Shown here: one piece after another, positions 6,604 to 8,436 of the stretch
Position numbering within the stretch: the stretch's first letter is position 1
How the letters are laid out: every line of letters starts with the position of its first letter
From: Chryseobacterium sp.
Lineage (GTDB): Bacteria; Bacteroidota; Bacteroidia; Flavobacteriales; Weeksellaceae
NCBI GenBank assembly: GCA_003852805.1
Contig: RDDY01000230.1
Span: 1 to 8,436 of the forward strand
DNA length: 8,436 nucleotides
Reading direction: 5' to 3'
The notes under the pieces: model-generated
Databases searched by the model: none
What the model was told of the DNA's origin: nothing
Seen by the model: only the letters and a program-made list of their open reading frames with translations
Translations under genes and position numbers: made by a program

Positions 6604-8409
6604 TTACGCCTTTGCTGTTCTGTCCAGACGTTTTCTTTCCTCTTCGGACAATACTTTCTTACGCATACGGATGTAATTGGGTGTCACCTCTATGCTTTCG
6701 TCCTGTTGGATGTATTCCATGCACTCTTCCAGTGAAAACTGAATCTTCGGCGCAATGTTTCCGTCTTTGTCCTTGCCGGCGGCACGCATGTTATTCAACT
6801 GCTTGCCTTCCACTATATTTACCACCAAATCACCGGGCTTATTTTGTTCGCCGACAATCATTCCTGCGTAAACATCTTCTCCCGGATCTACAAAGAACTG
6901 GCCTCTGTCCTGCAACTTTTCGATGGAATAAGCCGTTGACTGCCCTTGCGTTTTACTGATGAGAACACCATTGTTGCGTCCCGGGATATTTCCCTTGAAA
7001 GGTTTGTATTCGGTAAAGCGGTGTGCCATAATCGCCTCGCCTGCGGTTGCTGTCAACATCTGTGAACGCAAGCCGATCAGACCGCGAGACGGAATCTCGA
7101 ACTCCAAATGCTGCATCTCGCCTTTGGTCTCCATAATGTGCAAATCTCCTTTGCGCTGAGTAGCCAAGTCGATAACGCGCGAAGCATATTCTTCGGGCAC
7201 ATCCACCACCAAGCTTTCATAAGGTTCCATTTTCTCGCCCTCAATTTCGCGGATGATTACTTGTGGCTGACCGATGGTCATCTCATAACCCTCGCGGCGC
7301 ATGGTTTCAATCAGAACCGAAAGGTGAAGAATACCGCGGCCGAACACCAAAAACGTATTCGCGTCATCGGTTTGTTGAACGCGCAGTGCCAAATTTTTCT
7401 CCAACTCTTTCTCCAAGCGTTCTTTCAAGTGATTGCTGGTCACGTATTTTCCATCTTTACCAAAGAAAGGCGAATTGTTGATGCCGAAAGTCATGTTCAG
7501 CGTCGGCTCGTCGATGGCGATGCGTTCCAGCGGTTCGGGGTTTTCCAAATCCACAAACGAGTCACCGATTTGGAAGCTGTCAAAGCCCACAACGGCACAA
7601 ACGTCGCCGGCGAAAACTTCGGCAACTTTCTTTTTACCAAGACCTTCAAACACGTAAAGTTCTTTTACTTTTCCTTTTTGAATCTTGCCGTCGGCTTGTG
7701 CCAGGCCGATCCATTGGCCCTCTTTCAAGCTTCCGCGTAGAATTTTCCCCACGGCTATTCTACCCAGATATGAAGAATAATCCAGCGTGGTTATCTGCAT
7801 CTGCAAGCTGCCTTCTTCCACTTTAGGCGCGGGCACGTGCTCCAGGATACCGTCCAACAACGGATAGATATTTTCGGCAGGTTCCAAACTTGAATTGAAC
7901 CAACCTTGCTTAGACGAGCCATAGAATGTCGGGAAATCCAATTGTTCCTCGGTGGCATCGAGATTGAAGAACAGATCAAAAACTTGGTCGTGTACTTCTT
8001 CGGGGCGGCAGTTGGGTTTGTCCACCTTATTGATGACTACTACCGGCCGCAAGCCAAGCTCCAAAGCTTTTTGCAATACGAAACGCGTCTGAGGCATCGG
8101 GCCTTCAAAAGCATCGACAAGGAGAATTACGCCGTCGGCCATTTTCAGAACGCGCTCTACTTCTCCACCGAAGTCGGCGTGACCGGGCGTATCGATGACG
8201 TTGATTTTTGTGTCTTTGTAGGTAACCGCAATATTTTTGGAAAGAATGGTGATACCGCGCTCACGCTCCAGATCGTTGTTGTCCATCAACAATTCTCCGG
8301 CTTCTTGGTTTTCACGGAAGACGTGTGTAGAGTGAATAATCTTATCTACAAGAGTTGTCTTGCCGTGGTCTACGTGCGCAATGATCGCGATATTTCTAAT
8401 GTTTTGCAT
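6604..8409 (-). CDS. typA: Translational GTPase TypA/BipA
   Basis: A ribosome-binding GTPase related to EF-G and LepA; in E. coli BipA helps 50S subunit assembly at low temperature and affects stress responses. The 601 residues compare with 607 in E. coli. G-domain motifs are intact: P-loop AHVDHGKT (11-18), switch I RERGITI (49-55), DTPGH (73-77), NKVDK (127-131) and a G5-like SSK (165-167). A beta-barrel domain follows (about 200-290), then two EF-G-like alpha/beta domains (about 300-380 and 395-475, with SRGLIGLRSQ at 441-450) and the C-terminal domain specific to BipA (KPFKGNIPGRNNGVLIS, 469-485, to the end). The start at 8409 gives the usual MQNIRNIAIIAHVDHGKTT. Its -7 box lies only about 19 bp upstream, so the leader is very short. 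An out-of-frame ATG begins 4 bp earlier. Confidence 0.97.
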   Translation of the reverse strand: MQNIRNIAIIAHVDHGKTTLVDKIIHSTHVFRENQEAGELLMDNNDLERERGITILSKNIAVTYKDTKINVIDTPGHADFGGEVERVLKMADGVILLVDAFEGPMPQTRFVLQKALELGLRPVVVINKVDKPNCRPEEVHDQVFDLFFNLDATEEQLDFPTFYGSSKQGWFNSSLEPAENIYPLLDGILEHVPAPKVEEGSLQMQITTLDYSSYLGRIAVGKILRGSLKEGQWIGLAQADGKIQKGKVKELYVFEGLGKKKVAEVFAGDVCAVVGFDSFQIGDSFVDLENPEPLERIAIDEPTLNMTFGINNSPFFGKDGKYVTSNHLKERLEKELEKNLALRVQQTDDANTFLVFGRGILHLSVLIETMRREGYEMTIGQPQVIIREIEGEKMEPYESLVVDVPEEYASRVIDLATQRKGDLHIMETKGEMQHLEFEIPSRGLIGLRSQMLTATAGEAIMAHRFTEYKPFKGNIPGRNNGVLISKTQGQSTAYSIEKLQDRGQFFVDPGEDVYAGMIVGEQNKPGDLVVNIVEGKQLNNMRAAGKDKDGNIAPKIQFSLEECMEYIQQDESIEVTPNYIRMRKKVLSEEERKRLDRTAKA

Positions 8410-8427
8410 ACATGTTTTTTACGGCTG

Positions 8428-8435
8428 CAAAGATA
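8428..8435 (-). promoter_or_regulatory. Probable -7 box of the typA promoter
   Basis: TATCTTTG on the minus strand matches TAnnTTTG perfectly. The -33 box would lie beyond the window edge, so only half can be judged. Transcription would begin near 8422, leaving a leader of about 13 nt before the ATG at 8409. Confidence 0.55.
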
Positions 8436-8436
8436 C

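Noticed and set aside
7108..7740. 210-codon open frame on the plus strand opposite typA
   Set aside because: It is fully inside typA on the other strand. The product is rich in His, Phe and Gln as expected for an antisense shadow; no motifs were seen.
1..8436. Mobile elements, CRISPR arrays, defence or biosynthetic clusters
   Set aside because: All six genes are conserved housekeeping families on one strand with short gaps. I saw no terminal repeats, spaced direct repeats, transposase or integrase signatures, or foreign-looking gene.

Overview
The window looks like a stretch of conserved core chromosome from a member of the Bacteroidota, probably near Chitinophagia or its relatives. The evidence is threefold. 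None of the start codons has a convincing Shine-Dalgarno sequence. Upstream regions carry the Bacteroidota promoter pattern, TTTG (-33), 19 nt, TAnnTTTG (-7). The small RRM protein with a Gly/Arg/Asn-rich tail and the topoisomerase IV pair are of the Bacteroidota type. Base composition appears moderate; I did not compute it. The placement below phylum is a guess from protein style.

All six genes lie on the minus strand, so transcription runs from high to low coordinates. In that order they are: typA/bipA (8409-6604), a GTPase bound to the ribosome; a 111-aa RRM RNA-binding protein (6427-6092); ychF (5925-4834), an OBG-family ATPase linked to ribosomes; a cardiolipin synthase-type phospholipase D protein (4757-3294); parE (3189-1309); and parC (1278-1), cut by the window edge after 426 codons. 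The longest non-coding gap is 176 bp, so there is no long gene-free stretch. I see no tRNA, rRNA, CRISPR, insertion sequence, phage or attachment-site signal.

The first three genes look like separate transcription units, each followed by an intrinsic terminator. typA and ychF have good -7 boxes and the RRM gene has a weaker one. All three terminators pair better on the minus strand: each has one G-U wobble there that becomes an A-C mismatch on the plus strand. The cardiolipin synthase gene follows the ychF terminator with no recognisable promoter of its own. parE has the best promoter in the window, and parC follows it after 30 bp, forming a parE-parC operon for both subunits of topoisomerase IV.

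Functionally this is housekeeping: translation-associated GTPases/ATPases and a cold-shock-type RNA-binding protein, then membrane lipid synthesis and chromosome decatenation. I found no previously undescribed system. The observations worth a second look are small: alanine at the quinolone-contact serine position of ParC, a parE promoter box buried in an inverted repeat, a U9 run directly before the RRM start codon, and a possible five-codon ORF overlapping the typA start.
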